From Anaerobutyricum faecale (GTDB lineage: Bacteria > Bacillota > Clostridia > Lachnospirales > Lachnospiraceae), in NCBI GenBank assembly GCA_019119645.1, contig DWWR01000101.1:1-37338 (forward strand): a stretch of 37,338 nt of DNA. Direction: 5' to 3'. The notes beneath the pieces were generated by a model, which saw only the letters and a program-made list of their open reading frames with translations, had not been told where the DNA came from and ran no database searches. Below, piece by piece: positions 1 through 7,737 of the stretch. Position 1 is the first letter of the stretch, and the number at the start of each line of letters is the position of its first letter. The translations under genes and the position numbers were made by a program.

Positions 1-90
1 TGTACCGCTTAACTTTAGAGTTGATAAGTAAGGAATTTTTTTGTATCTAAAACCGGAAGAATCATTGAAATGTTGATAACTGCAATAGAA

Positions 91-165
91 AAGCCCCGGT
101 GTAAACCGGGGACTTTGTCTACAGTCTGAGACGGCCTTTTTGCCGTCTTTTGATTACTAATCAAA
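91..165 (+). terminator. Two consecutive hairpins and a palindrome at the left edge
   Basis: Hairpin one is CCCCGG (94-99) against CCGGGG (106-111), followed by ACTTTGTCT. Hairpin two is GACGGC (129-134) against GCCGTC (142-147), followed by a short T-rich stretch. A palindrome, TTTGATTACTAATCAAA, follows at 149-165. The pair could terminate a plus-strand transcript entering from outside the window, or be the end of a decayed mobile element. The T tracts are short, so terminator activity is uncertain. I see no supported gene in 1-349. Confidence 0.4.
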
Positions 166-295
166 GGAAACCGATGCATTTCTGTTTCTCTGATTAATTT
201 TTCAGATTTGATTACCAGATCCCTCCAAATAACCTTTTGCACCCGGAAACCTTTTCCCCGCTGTATCCATAAAAGTGGCGGTTCCCGCCGTCATC

Positions 296-304
296 TGCTA
301 TACT
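296..304 (+). promoter_or_regulatory. Extended -10 promoter candidate for the LacI-type gene
   Basis: TGC followed by TATACT fits an extended -10 element. No good -35 is visible 17 bp upstream. A small inverted repeat, GGCGG-TTC-CCGCC (277-289), lies where an autoregulatory operator could sit. Weak evidence. Confidence 0.35.
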
Positions 305-349
305 ATTCATAATCAGTCGAAAAATATCAGTAAAGGAGAACTTTTACTC

Positions 350-1546
350 ATGCCAGATAAAAAGAAACCGACCACCAGAGACATTGCCAAAGCCTGCTTT
401 GTGTCCCAGTCCGCTGTGTCCATGATCTTAAGCGGCCGCACCGATATGCATTTCTCCAGAGAAACCATTGCCCTTGTTCAGGAAACCGCCGCAAAAATGG
501 GATATGTGTACAAACCGAGAAAGCGGCGGGAGAAAACAGATATGCGCTCTACCATCATGGTGATGTGCCCTTCTCTCTCCACACAGTACTACACCACTCT
601 GATTCAGGCTATCACCCAGGCGGCCCAGGCCATGGGCCTGTACGTTCTGGTCGCCTACACCAACCGGCTGGAAGACAGAGAATCTTATTATCTCCACATG
701 GCGGAGGATAATGAATATTACGGAATCATCTACACGTTCGCCCCAAAAGCCGTGGCATTTTTGAACCGGCTTTACCGGAAGATTCCCATTGTGATGATCA
801 ATGACTACAATCCGGAATTAAAGCTTGAGCTGCTGGAGCTGGACAGCAAAAAGTCCGGACATCTGCTGGCCAGACATCTGCTGGAACTCGGGCACCGGGA
901 GATTGCCTACGTGACCACCCCGCTTACCCCGGCGGAAGTGCCAAGGCTGCGGAGACTGCAGGGAATCAAAGAAGAATATCAACGGCAGAGCCTGTCCCCT
1001 TCTCTCGTACATGTTCTGGAAGCCAGAACCGAGAAAGAACCAAGCTCTGCCGTGGGCAATAAACATTATGAAACCGGATATCATCTGATTCTGGATTATT
1101 TTCGCAAGACCAGCCGGGAAGAAGCAGGCACAGCTTCCGCCGGGACCCCGGCCACATTTCCCGGGACCAAAGATCATTCCGGCGCCCGCTGCGTTCCCGG
1201 CAGCATCACCGCCTTTGTGGGCACCAACGACTTCGTCGCCATCGGAATCATCGACGCCCTGAAAAAGCTGGGATATTCGGTACCCGGCGATTACTCCGTC
1301 TGCGGGTTTGACAACACGCTGGTCTCCTCCTTCTCCGGCATCTCCCTGACCACTATCGACCACTGTATTGACGAAAAAGGCGCCCAGGCGGTGGAGATGC
1401 TCTCCAATCAGAAGAAACGGATGAAAGACGGCCCGCAGAAAAATACGCCGCTCATGCGTCTGGAATATGAACCGCAGCTGGTCGTACGCCACTCCACCGG
1501 CAAGCCGCGAAAACATTTACAGCCGCATTGGAATTCCCTTGTCTGA
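350..1546 (+). CDS. LacI/GalR-family transcriptional regulator
   Basis: A DNA-binding repressor-type protein of 398 residues, slightly longer than the usual 330-350. The N-terminus (about residues 8-30, TTRDIAKACFVSQSAVSMIL) is a LacI-type helix-turn-helix followed by a hinge-like MGYVYKP. The rest matches a periplasmic-binding-protein-like effector domain, with the late motif VCGFDNT and a stretch resembling LTTIDH. The extra length is a Gly/Ala/Ser-rich insert around residues 255-285, just before the segment AFVGTNDFVAIG. The start at 350 is chosen because AAAGGAG precedes it by 8 bp; an in-frame ATG at 275 has no comparable site. No sugar genes adjoin it, so its regulon cannot be inferred. 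Its last 30 bp overlap the 3' end of hisF on the other strand. Family call is firm; ligand unknown. Confidence 0.9.
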   Translation: MPDKKKPTTRDIAKACFVSQSAVSMILSGRTDMHFSRETIALVQETAAKMGYVYKPRKRREKTDMRSTIMVMCPSLSTQYYTTLIQAITQAAQAMGLYVLVAYTNRLEDRESYYLHMAEDNEYYGIIYTFAPKAVAFLNRLYRKIPIVMINDYNPELKLELLELDSKKSGHLLARHLLELGHREIAYVTTPLTPAEVPRLRRLQGIKEEYQRQSLSPSLVHVLEARTEKEPSSAVGNKHYETGYHLILDYFRKTSREEAGTASAGTPATFPGTKDHSGARCVPGSITAFVGTNDFVAIGIIDALKKLGYSVPGDYSVCGFDNTLVSSFSGISLTTIDHCIDEKGAQAVEMLSNQKKRMKDGPQKNTPLMRLEYEPQLVVRHSTGKPRKHLQPHWNSLV

Positions 1547-2278
1547 GAGATAACGTTTCAAATCCATGATCTCCAGCTCTTTGAAATGAAACAGAGACGC
1601 CGCCAGAGCCGCGTCAGCCTTTCCTTCCGTGAAGGCCTCGTAGAAATGTTCTTTGGTTCCCGCGCCGCCGGAAGCGATGACCGGGATATTGACATTTTCG
1701 GAGATGATGCGGGTCAGCTCCAGGTCGTAACCGGCTTTGGTGCCGTCACAGTCCATGCTGGTGAGCAGAATCTCACCGGCGCCCAGTTTCTCCGCCCGCA
1801 TGGCCCATTCCACGGCATCCATCTTCATATCAACTCTTCCACCGTTCTTGAAAATGTTCCAGCCGCTGCCGTCTTCCCGCCGTTTGGCGTCGATAGCAAC
1901 CACCACGCACTGACTGCCGAACTTGTCCGCCGCCTCGCTGATCAGCTCCGGCCGCATGATGGCGGAGGAGTTCACAGATACCTTGTCCGCGCCCTCCCGG
2001 AGGATGGCGCGGAAGTCTTCCACCGTGCGGATGCCGCCGCCCACCGTAAACGGAATGAATACCTTCTCCGCCACCCGGCGCACCATGTCCACCACAGTAT
2101 GTCTCGCGTCAGAAGAAGCCGTGATATCAAGGAAAACCACCTCATCTGCTCCGGCCTTATCATAAGCCGCCGCAATCTCCACCGGGTCACCGGCGTCCCG
2201 GAGATTAACAAAATTCACACCTTTGACCACCCGTCCCTCATGTACATCAAGACAGGGAATAATTCTCTTTGTAAACAT
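1517..2278 (-). CDS. hisF: Imidazole glycerol phosphate synthase, cyclase subunit HisF
   Basis: The (beta/alpha)8-barrel cyclase half of IGP synthase (253 residues, the normal family length). It uses ammonia from HisH to turn PRFAR into imidazole glycerol phosphate and AICAR in histidine biosynthesis. Visible hallmarks are MFTKRIIPCLDVHEGRVVKG at the N-terminus with the catalytic Asp near residue 11, the phosphate-binding glycine segments TVGGGIRT and IASGGAG, and VVVAIDAK in the middle. The second of two adjacent ATGs is chosen because GGAGG lies 5 bp before it. The gene begins 9 bp after the hisH stop, and its Shine-Dalgarno site overlaps the end of hisH, so the two are surely co-transcribed. 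No other his gene is in the window. No terminator is visible after it; the 3' end runs into the LacI-type gene. Confidence 0.97.
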   Translation of the reverse strand: MFTKRIIPCLDVHEGRVVKGVNFVNLRDAGDPVEIAAAYDKAGADEVVFLDITASSDARHTVVDMVRRVAEKVFIPFTVGGGIRTVEDFRAILREGADKVSVNSSAIMRPELISEAADKFGSQCVVVAIDAKRREDGSGWNIFKNGGRVDMKMDAVEWAMRAEKLGAGEILLTSMDCDGTKAGYDLELTRIISENVNIPVIASGGAGTKEHFYEAFTEGKADAALAASLFHFKELEIMDLKRYLSDKGIPMRL

Positions 2279-2287
2279 CATATCCTC

Positions 2288-2902
2288 CTATCTGTTCTCT
2301 AAATGAATAAAATTATCCAGTATCTTCAGTCCGACCTCGCTGCTCTTTTCCGGATGAAACTGGCAGGCAAAAATATTATCGTGTTCCACGGAAGCATGGA
2401 TCTTGGTGGAATAAAATGTGGTGGCCGCCACATCTTCCTCACGTTTCGCGGACAGATAGTAGGAATGGACAAAATACACATAAGGATGTCCCTCTATCCC
2501 CTGAAATAAAGAGGCGCCCTCCCGGATATCCAGAGAATTCCATCCCATATGCGGAATCTTGAGCCCTTCCTTGTCCGGAATCCGGCGGATGCTGCCCGGA
2601 AGAAGTCCGAGTCCCTTGACGCCAGGCGTCTCGTCGCTGTCCTCAAACAAAAGCTGCAGTCCCAGGCAGATGCCAAGAAACGGCGTGCCCTGGCTCACCA
2701 CCTCTTTAATAACCTCTTCCAGTCCGTAGCTCCGGAGCTTTCCCATGGCATCCCCGAAAGCGCCGACGCCCGGCAGAATAACTCTGTCCGCCGACAGGAT
2801 CACATTTTTATCTCTGGTTACTTTCACATCCTGACCCAGATACAAAAGCGCTTTTTCCACACTTTTTATATTCCCTGCGTCATAATCAATCACTGCTACC
2901 AT
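2288..2902 (-). CDS. hisH: Imidazole glycerol phosphate synthase, glutaminase subunit HisH
   Basis: Class I glutamine amidotransferase subunit (204 residues, normal length) that hydrolyses glutamine and channels ammonia to HisF. The nucleophile Cys is in FLGICLGLQLLFE, and the His-Glu of the triad is in CQFHPEKSS near the C-terminus. The N-terminus (VAVIDYDAGNIKSVEKAL) is typical of the family. The ribosome site GAAAGGA precedes the ATG. A good promoter lies about 110-140 bp upstream. First gene of a two-gene hisH-hisF transcript. Confidence 0.97.
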   Translation of the reverse strand: MVAVIDYDAGNIKSVEKALLYLGQDVKVTRDKNVILSADRVILPGVGAFGDAMGKLRSYGLEEVIKEVVSQGTPFLGICLGLQLLFEDSDETPGVKGLGLLPGSIRRIPDKEGLKIPHMGWNSLDIREGASLFQGIEGHPYVYFVHSYYLSAKREEDVAATTFYSTKIHASVEHDNIFACQFHPEKSSEVGLKILDNFIHLENR

Positions 2903-3012
2903 ATATGTATCCTTTCTGTTGTTTCAAGCTCATTTACACTTGTTGATTTTGCAGGATTTCTCCCTGTTTCCACTATCAAAAATTCATGCTGCGCCCTGAA
3001 TTTCACTTATTT

Positions 3013-3041
3013 ATTCTAGTGGATTTTCATAAATTATGCAA
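3013..3041 (-). promoter_or_regulatory. Sigma-A type promoter for hisHF
   Basis: Reading the minus strand: TTGCAT (3036-3041), 17 bp, TAGAAT (3013-3018). The leader to the hisH ATG is about 105 nt, with no obvious T-box or terminator hairpin. Confidence 0.65.
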
Positions 3042-3173
3042 TATTAATGTATCGGAAGCTTACAAAAAAACGAATCCTAAATTATTTATTGATTTTTTCA
3101 CAAGATTGTAATATTATAGTGATAACAATAATATAATTTTTTAATTATTGTAGTATGAAAGGGGAATTTCAAG

Positions 3174-3386
3174 ATGAAATCAACACTCAATGTACAGTTT
3201 GGTGGTAACACTGTTGAAAGTAAAGAAATCATCGCTGCAGCAAAAAAGATCTGGGTCGATGAAGGCAATCAGAACAGAAAAGTAAAAGACTTATTAAAAC
3301 TCGATCTCTATGTGAAACCTGAAGAAAACGCAGTTTACTACGTATTTAACGACGATGAGAGCGGAAGCTTTCCTCTTTACGAATAA
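3174..3386 (+). CDS. Small DUF6465-like protein
   Basis: A 70-residue soluble protein with no signal peptide or membrane segment. I recognise it, with moderate certainty, as a member of the DUF6465 group common in Lachnospiraceae: MKSTLNVQFGGNTVESKEII, then LKLDLYVKPEENAVYYV and an acidic end. The function of that group is not known to me. GGGGAA lies 8 bp before the ATG. The upstream 120 bp are very AT-rich and include an inverted repeat CAATAAT...ATTATTG (3126-3151). A strong terminator follows, so the gene is monocistronic. Confidence 0.8.
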   Translation: MKSTLNVQFGGNTVESKEIIAAAKKIWVDEGNQNRKVKDLLKLDLYVKPEENAVYYVFNDDESGSFPLYE

Positions 3387-3410
3387 TAAAAATACAGTGA
3401 TACAACGGTA

Positions 3411-3454
3411 AATGCCCTTCGCGGAATCTCGAATCCACGAAGGGCATTTTTTTT
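3411..3454 (+). terminator. Rho-independent terminator of the DUF6465-like gene
   Basis: AATGCCCTTCG (3411-3421) pairs perfectly with CGAAGGGCATT (3438-3448) and runs into eight T's. Read on the minus strand, the same hairpin follows the kinase stop codon at 3453, with a short T stretch, so it may serve both genes. Confidence 0.85.
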
Positions 3455-5015
3455 AATTTCCACAGTCCAGATCAAAGTAGAAATCCACACCGTTTTCCTC
3501 ATTGGTCACACCGAACTGTTTTCCGTGGGCGTTCATGGTCGCCGCCACGATGGACAGGCCGATGCCGCTTCCGCCGTACTCTCTCGTCCTTGCTTTATCC
3601 ACCTTATAAAACTTGATCCAGAGCTTTTCCAGATCTTTTTCCGGAATCTGATTGCCATCGTTGTAGACATGGATACGCAGATCCTTATCTTTTCTCTCAA
3701 ACCAGATACGAATGACACCATCCTGGAATACATGATTGAGCGCATTGGACAGATAATTACTGAAAACTTCCTCGATCATAAATTCATCTGCCCAGACGTA
3801 CACCGGCCCCTTCTCCTCGAACACCACTTTGTTGTTCTTCTTCATAAAAAGAATCTGCGTGGAAGCCAGCTTATTCTGAATCATCTGACAGATATCAAAC
3901 CGCTGCATATTCAACTGCTGATTGCCAAACTCAATCTGATTGAGCGTCAGGAGTTTTTTGACCATGGTATTCATCTTCTGCGCTTCATCGGCGATGACTT
4001 CACAGTAGAAATCCTTACTCTCCTCATCATCAGTGATATTCTCCTTCAGACCTTCCGCATATCCCTGGATCAGAGCGATCGGCGTCTTAAGCTCATGGCT
4101 CACATGGGAGAGAAACTCCTTTCTCATCTCATCAATCTGCTCTTTTTTCTCAATATCTTTCTGCAGCTCCAGATTGGCGGCCTTCAGATCTGCAATGGTC
4201 GATTCCAGCTTCTCCGACATCTGGTTCATGGAATCTCCGAGAATCTGCAGTTCATCACCGGTATCCACATGTACCTTGGCATCAAAATCCAGATGTGTCA
4301 TCTTATTGGCCACCACCGCCATATCTTTGATCGGCCTGGTAAACTGCGTGGATACGATGAAAATGATAATACTTCCGATCAGGATACCGGAAAAACCGGT
4401 GTAAGCCAGGAAACGGCTGCTGATGTCCGCACTGGCCTGAATACCCTCCAGGGAAACCCTCATGGCAATCAGATAATTATCATCGGTAAATCCGAAAAGA
4501 TAAATGCCTTTTTGTCCGCTGGGATCTGTGAGCTGCGTCACAAAATATCCTTTCTGTATGAGGGTGACAAAATTATCCTCTTCCTCATTCTGCCACGGAA
4601 GGAGATGTCTCCTCTTTGAATACTCGTCAAAGATCCCCTCCTCTCTTCCCAGGATAACCTGACTCCGGATCTGATCCAGGTATCCCAGAATCTCCTCATA
4701 GGTCTTGCTTCCGTCCGCCATATTACTGAAGATGACCACCTGAGTAAAATAAAAATCGCTGGATTGGGCGATCATCATCTTGATATTGGTGCTGTTGGAA
4801 ATCTGCTCCATCTCCTCGTTGATCGTTTCCTGGGCAGAAGTATCATGCAGCACCTTTTTTACATCCTGAAAGGTCTTTACGATATTGTCTTTCTCTGAAG
4901 AAATGTAATACTTGTCCGCAAAGGCATGATTTAAAAACCAGGTGAAAACGATGACAAAGCCGACAATCAAAATCAGAATGGATGTCAGCTTGAATCGTAT
5001 TGAGTAGTATTTCAT
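3453..5015 (-). CDS. Membrane sensor histidine kinase
   Basis: A 520-residue sensor kinase that autophosphorylates and passes phosphate to the regulator encoded just upstream. Order: transmembrane helix at about 9-29, an extracytoplasmic sensing region of about 170 residues, second transmembrane helix at about 204-222, HAMP linker (about 223-275, starting TQFTRPIKDM), HisKA domain with the phospho-acceptor His at about 307 in FLSHVSHELKTP, and an HATPase domain with SNYLSNALNHV (N box), YNDGNQIPEKD and GGSGIGLSIV (G boxes). It begins 9 bp after the response regulator stop, preceded by AAGGTG. The sensing domain resembles nothing I can name. The nearby VanZ-like gene and glucosaminidase might hint at envelope stress, but that is inference. 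Confidence 0.95.
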   Translation of the reverse strand: MKYYSIRFKLTSILILIVGFVIVFTWFLNHAFADKYYISSEKDNIVKTFQDVKKVLHDTSAQETINEEMEQISNSTNIKMMIAQSSDFYFTQVVIFSNMADGSKTYEEILGYLDQIRSQVILGREEGIFDEYSKRRHLLPWQNEEEDNFVTLIQKGYFVTQLTDPSGQKGIYLFGFTDDNYLIAMRVSLEGIQASADISSRFLAYTGFSGILIGSIIIFIVSTQFTRPIKDMAVVANKMTHLDFDAKVHVDTGDELQILGDSMNQMSEKLESTIADLKAANLELQKDIEKKEQIDEMRKEFLSHVSHELKTPIALIQGYAEGLKENITDDEESKDFYCEVIADEAQKMNTMVKKLLTLNQIEFGNQQLNMQRFDICQMIQNKLASTQILFMKKNNKVVFEEKGPVYVWADEFMIEEVFSNYLSNALNHVFQDGVIRIWFERKDKDLRIHVYNDGNQIPEKDLEKLWIKFYKVDKARTREYGGSGIGLSIVAATMNAHGKQFGVTNEENGVDFYFDLDCGN

Positions 5016-5024
5016 AAAATCACC

Positions 5025-5702
5025 TTAATCCACTTCAAATTTGTAGCCCATGCCCCAGATGGTCTTAATGTACTCTCCCTTGTCTCCCAGCTTGCTACGA
5101 AGCTTCTTCACATGGGTGTCGATGGTTCTGGCGTCGCCAAAATAATCGTAGTTCCAGACGTTATTTAAAATCTTCTCTCTGGAGAGAGCCACACCCTGAT
5201 TCATGACAAAATAGGTGAGGAGCTCAAATTCCTTAAAACTCAGGGAAATCGGTTTTCCATCGATCTTCACTTCATGGGCGGCGATATCAAGCTCAATGCC
5301 GCCGGCTTCCAGCACCTCACCGGCCGCCAGAGAATTGCTTCTTCTGAGGATCGCCTCCACCCGGGCCACCAGAATCTTCGGGCTGAACGGTTTTGCGATG
5401 TACTCGTCCACACCCAGGTCAAAGCCGTTGAGCTCGTCGCTCTCCTCGCCTTTGGCCGTCAGCATGATGATCGGCACCTGGGAATACTGGCGGATCTCTT
5501 TGACCACCTCAAAGCCGTCGATCTTCGGCATCATCACGTCACAGATGACCAGGCTGATACTCTTGTCCTCAAAAAATATATCCAGCGCTTCCTCTCCGTC
5601 GGCGGCCTCGATCACTTCATACCCTTTCTTTTTTAAGAAATCGCCGACCAGCTTGCGCATCCTGCTCTCGTCATCCACCACAAGAATCTTTAATTTTTCC
5701 AT
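5025..5702 (-). CDS. OmpR/PhoB-family response regulator
   Basis: 225-residue two-domain regulator. The receiver domain occupies about residues 4-118, with acidic DDE at 10-12, phospho-acceptor Asp at about 55 (LVICDVMMPKIDG), the switch Thr in IIMLTAKG and Lys in EYIAKPFSP. A winged-helix domain at about 130-225 ends with ARTIDTHVKKLRSKLG and the wing TIWGMGYKFE, typical of PhoB relatives. The start at 5702 is chosen because GGAGGA lies 5 bp upstream; the in-frame ATG at 5720 would put that site inside the gene. It is co-transcribed with the kinase. Two perfect 8-bp direct repeats with an 11-bp period lie upstream (5831-5849) and are candidate autoregulatory sites. Confidence 0.95.
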   Translation of the reverse strand: MEKLKILVVDDESRMRKLVGDFLKKKGYEVIEAADGEEALDIFFEDKSISLVICDVMMPKIDGFEVVKEIRQYSQVPIIMLTAKGEESDELNGFDLGVDEYIAKPFSPKILVARVEAILRRSNSLAAGEVLEAGGIELDIAAHEVKIDGKPISLSFKEFELLTYFVMNQGVALSREKILNNVWNYDYFGDARTIDTHVKKLRSKLGDKGEYIKTIWGMGYKFEVD

Positions 5703-5752
5703 ATATATCCTCCATCCCACAGCATGTTATATTTTTAATATTCAGCAACAGC

Positions 5753-5801
5753 TCAGCCATCTCAGAACCACAGCTGACACAGTCTGCCGGCGCATGGCTG
5801 A
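5753..5801 (-). other. Leader hairpin before the response regulator
   Basis: TCAGCCAT (5753-5760) is complementary to ATGGCTGA (5794-5801). No T tract follows on the minus strand, so it is probably not a terminator for the VanZ-like gene. It could be a 5' UTR structure. Confidence 0.35.
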
Positions 5802-5830
5802 ACTCTTACAGATATAATAGTCATGTTCTA

Positions 5831-5849
5831 TGAAAATAATGTGAAAATA
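5831..5849. promoter_or_regulatory. 11-bp phased direct repeats, candidate response regulator site
   Basis: TGAAAATA occurs at 5831-5838 and again at 5842-5849, exactly 11 bp apart. Such phasing is typical of OmpR/PhoB-family dimer sites. The site lies about 130 bp before the regulator start, just after the VanZ-like stop. Candidate -10 sequences are nearby, but no clean promoter could be fixed. Confidence 0.4.
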
Positions 5850-5861
5850 TGACCAAAAATC

Positions 5862-6263
5862 TTATCTTTTTGTCATTCGTTTCACCACTCTCCAGATTGC
5901 CAGGACGATTTCCCGGATCACCGCGAAGACCACAAACATGAGAAGGAATCCCACGAGACCGAAAATGACGTCATCCAGATCCATAGTTCCGCTGCCCGAA
6001 TACCACTGTCCGATCTCGATGGCAAAGGTCAGCACCAAGATCAGGGTAAATACGTAAATAAACACGATGACCAACACATGATTCCGGCTTAATATCTTAA
6101 AAAGCGGATAGATAGCCAGCACCAGAATCATACCGATAATACCGATAACCAGAAAATGCAGCTGTTTATCAGTAAAGTTTTTCTCATAGGCATCATTGAG
6201 CGACAAAATGTAGCTGTGTGATTTTGCAATGAGAATCATCAGGCTTTCCAAAATTGATTCCAT
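5862..6263 (-). CDS. VanZ-like integral membrane protein
   Basis: 133 residues with about four predicted transmembrane helices (roughly 40-57, 65-85, 100-118 and the N-terminal segment). The order DKQLHFLVIG, then a long hydrophobic stretch ending FAIEIGQWYSGSGTMDLDDV, then FGLVGFLLMF matches the VanZ-like pattern: an E-x-x-Q motif on one helix, a loop with D-x-x-D, then a Gly-bearing helix. The start at 6263 is chosen because AAAAAGGAGG precedes it; an ATG at 6290 is less good. VanZ relatives are linked to glycopeptide resistance or envelope functions, but most are uncharacterised. It is preceded by a long structured leader with its own promoter and lies upstream of the two-component genes. 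Confidence 0.75.
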   Translation of the reverse strand: MESILESLMILIAKSHSYILSLNDAYEKNFTDKQLHFLVIGIIGMILVLAIYPLFKILSRNHVLVIVFIYVFTLILVLTFAIEIGQWYSGSGTMDLDDVIFGLVGFLLMFVVFAVIREIVLAIWRVVKRMTKR

Positions 6264-6370
6264 ATTTCCTCCTTTTTGTGTCTGCAGCACGCCCGCCCGG
6301 CTCCGGACCCACCGGCATTCTCATCATCTGCGGGTCTGCTTTTGAGACAGAATATATTTCATCCGGAAAC

Positions 6371-6475
6371 AAAAGAAAGGGGCCGCCGCAAAACATCCCG
6401 TCATACCGGATATCCCGTATCTTATAAAACAGACACGCCATATCTGGTACCGACAGTATATCTTGCCGCAGCCCC
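6371..6475 (-). ncRNA. Structured leader or premature-termination RNA upstream of the VanZ-like gene
   Basis: Just after the promoter, GGGGCTGC (6474-6467 on the minus strand) can pair with GCGGCCCC (6386-6379) with one G-U pair, enclosing about 80 nt. The right arm is followed by TTTCTTTT. The arrangement would allow an RNA of about 100 nt ending before the gene. It matches no riboswitch class I can recall. Confidence 0.35.
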
Positions 6476-6478
6476 TTC

Positions 6479-6507
6479 AGTATAATATAGTTTGAAGTCT
6501 CCGTCAA
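6479..6507 (-). promoter_or_regulatory. Sigma-A promoter upstream of the VanZ-like gene
   Basis: Minus strand: TTGACG (6502-6507), 17 bp, TATACT (6479-6484). The -35 box lies in a small hairpin, CCGTC-AAACA-GACGG (6501-6515 on the plus strand), which runs into six T's on the plus strand and may also act as a plus-strand terminator. The leader to the ATG at 6263 is about 210 nt. Confidence 0.65.
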
Positions 6508-6544
6508 ACAGACGGTTTTTTCATTTCTTACGAGGAAACAGGCA

Positions 6545-7582
6545 TTATTTATCCCATTTCGTCAGATTATATGTACGAATCACTCCGGACAGCTGGCTGA
6601 CATAAGATCCGGAAGTGGCGTACCCGCCCTTTTTGATAATTTGCAGCTGTTTTTTGTAGCTGCTTGTTTTTGTAAGACCCGCATAACGTTTCCGGCTGCC
6701 ATTTTTGGCATTCAGAAGATACGCGGAATGATCTTCAATGGAATCTTCAATGCAGGAATATTTCCGGAACTTCGCTGTGATACTGTACCGTCCGCCGGAA
6801 CCGTACTCGTAGGTGCGCTTTTTATAAAAATTCACGCCATCCCAGGCGGAACCGCTCCAGGTATTGCCGGACAGATTCATTTTCATGCCAAACAGATTGT
6901 TTCCGTTCTTCGCCAGAGTGGACTGTCCCCAGCCGCTTTCCAGAATCGCCTGAGCCATGGTAACCGAGGCGAGAATCCCCGTTCTTTTGTAATTCTCCCT
7001 GGCAACCGGTCCAATCTCGTTGATAAAAGAAGATTTAGAAACATTTTTCGCCTTGGTGGCCGTCTGAGAAATGCCCGGACGGACCTGCAGCGTCACCGTT
7101 CTTGCCGAATCGCTGTAGGAATATTTCAGGCCGAAGAAAGAAGCCGCCTGATTCACCGGCACAAGCAGATCGTTGACGCCGCTGCTCCTGAATGTCACAA
7201 AGTATGGGGACACTTTCAGCTTCATCTTGGTTCCGTTTACCTTGGCGTACTTTTTGTTGGCATAAAAAATGACCTTTCTCGCTCCGTAGCGAAGGGTCAC
7301 CTTACTGCCGTTGGCACTATAAGAAGCGCGGATACCATTCTCTGAGAACAACGTCCTGCACGGTACATAGATGGTAGATCCGATTTTGACTGACGGCGCC
7401 TTCTGTGCGCTGGAAGCCACGGACACCTCCTCGCCGCTATAACGGACATTGATAATGGTTCCTTTCAGACTGACGGCGCTGCCGTTCTTGATGACCGGAA
7501 TTTTTGCCGCTTCCGCCGGCATGGCCTTCCACGCCATTCCCAGAAACAGCACCGCCAGTGCTATGATTAATTTTTTCTTCAC
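6545..7582 (-). CDS. Secreted glucosaminidase with copper amine oxidase N-type stalk domain
   Basis: 345-residue exported cell-wall hydrolase. A signal peptide (KKKLIIALAVLFLGMAWKAM, then PAEAA) is followed by a domain of about 110 residues resembling the copper amine oxidase N-terminal-like module (SVKIGSTIYVPCRTLF...VTLRYGARKVIF...LLVPVNQAASFFGL) and a C-terminal endo-beta-N-acetylglucosaminidase domain from about residue 185. The catalytic Glu is expected in MAQAILESGWGQSTLA, followed by GNNLFGMK and YSCIEDSIEDHSAYLL, all family hallmarks. The GTG at 7582 is taken as start: GGAGA precedes it, and the signal peptide begins there; the ATG 63 bp upstream would give a charged extension. Likely role is peptidoglycan turnover. 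Transcribed alone or read through into the VanZ leader; no strong terminator follows. Confidence 0.9.
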   Translation of the reverse strand: MKKKLIIALAVLFLGMAWKAMPAEAAKIPVIKNGSAVSLKGTIINVRYSGEEVSVASSAQKAPSVKIGSTIYVPCRTLFSENGIRASYSANGSKVTLRYGARKVIFYANKKYAKVNGTKMKLKVSPYFVTFRSSGVNDLLVPVNQAASFFGLKYSYSDSARTVTLQVRPGISQTATKAKNVSKSSFINEIGPVARENYKRTGILASVTMAQAILESGWGQSTLAKNGNNLFGMKMNLSGNTWSGSAWDGVNFYKKRTYEYGSGGRYSITAKFRKYSCIEDSIEDHSAYLLNAKNGSRKRYAGLTKTSSYKKQLQIIKKGGYATSGSYVSQLSGVIRTYNLTKWDK

Positions 7583-7639
7583 AGTATTTCTCCTCTCGAC
7601 AAAATTTGTCTTATCTTTTGACACATTTTCATTTTTTAA

Positions 7640-7690
7640 ACACATTTCCTGGGAAATATGTTACAAAAGTATTATATATAGGAAATATGT
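7640..7690 (-). promoter_or_regulatory. Promoter region with quasi-palindrome and direct repeat
   Basis: A -10 TATAAT reads on the minus strand at 7671-7676, with only a poor -35. GGAAATATGT occurs at 7652-7661 and again at 7681-7690, flanking the -10. The first copy is half of a quasi-palindrome (7640-7661) of ten-base arms around TG with one mismatch. Looks like an operator for the glucosaminidase gene; the binding protein is unknown. Confidence 0.4.
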
Positions 7691-7737
7691 CCGTAATAAG
7701 TTTTTTTCAAATTTTGCCGAAAGGAATCTGTGATTTC

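Noticed and set aside
1586..2302. Long plus-strand open frame opposite hisF
   Set aside because: It is a mirror frame of the conserved hisF gene with low-complexity composition and no ribosome site.
6193..6507. Open frame of 104 codons over the VanZ leader
   Set aside because: It overlaps the promoter and the VanZ-like start, has no ribosome site and no recognisable protein character.
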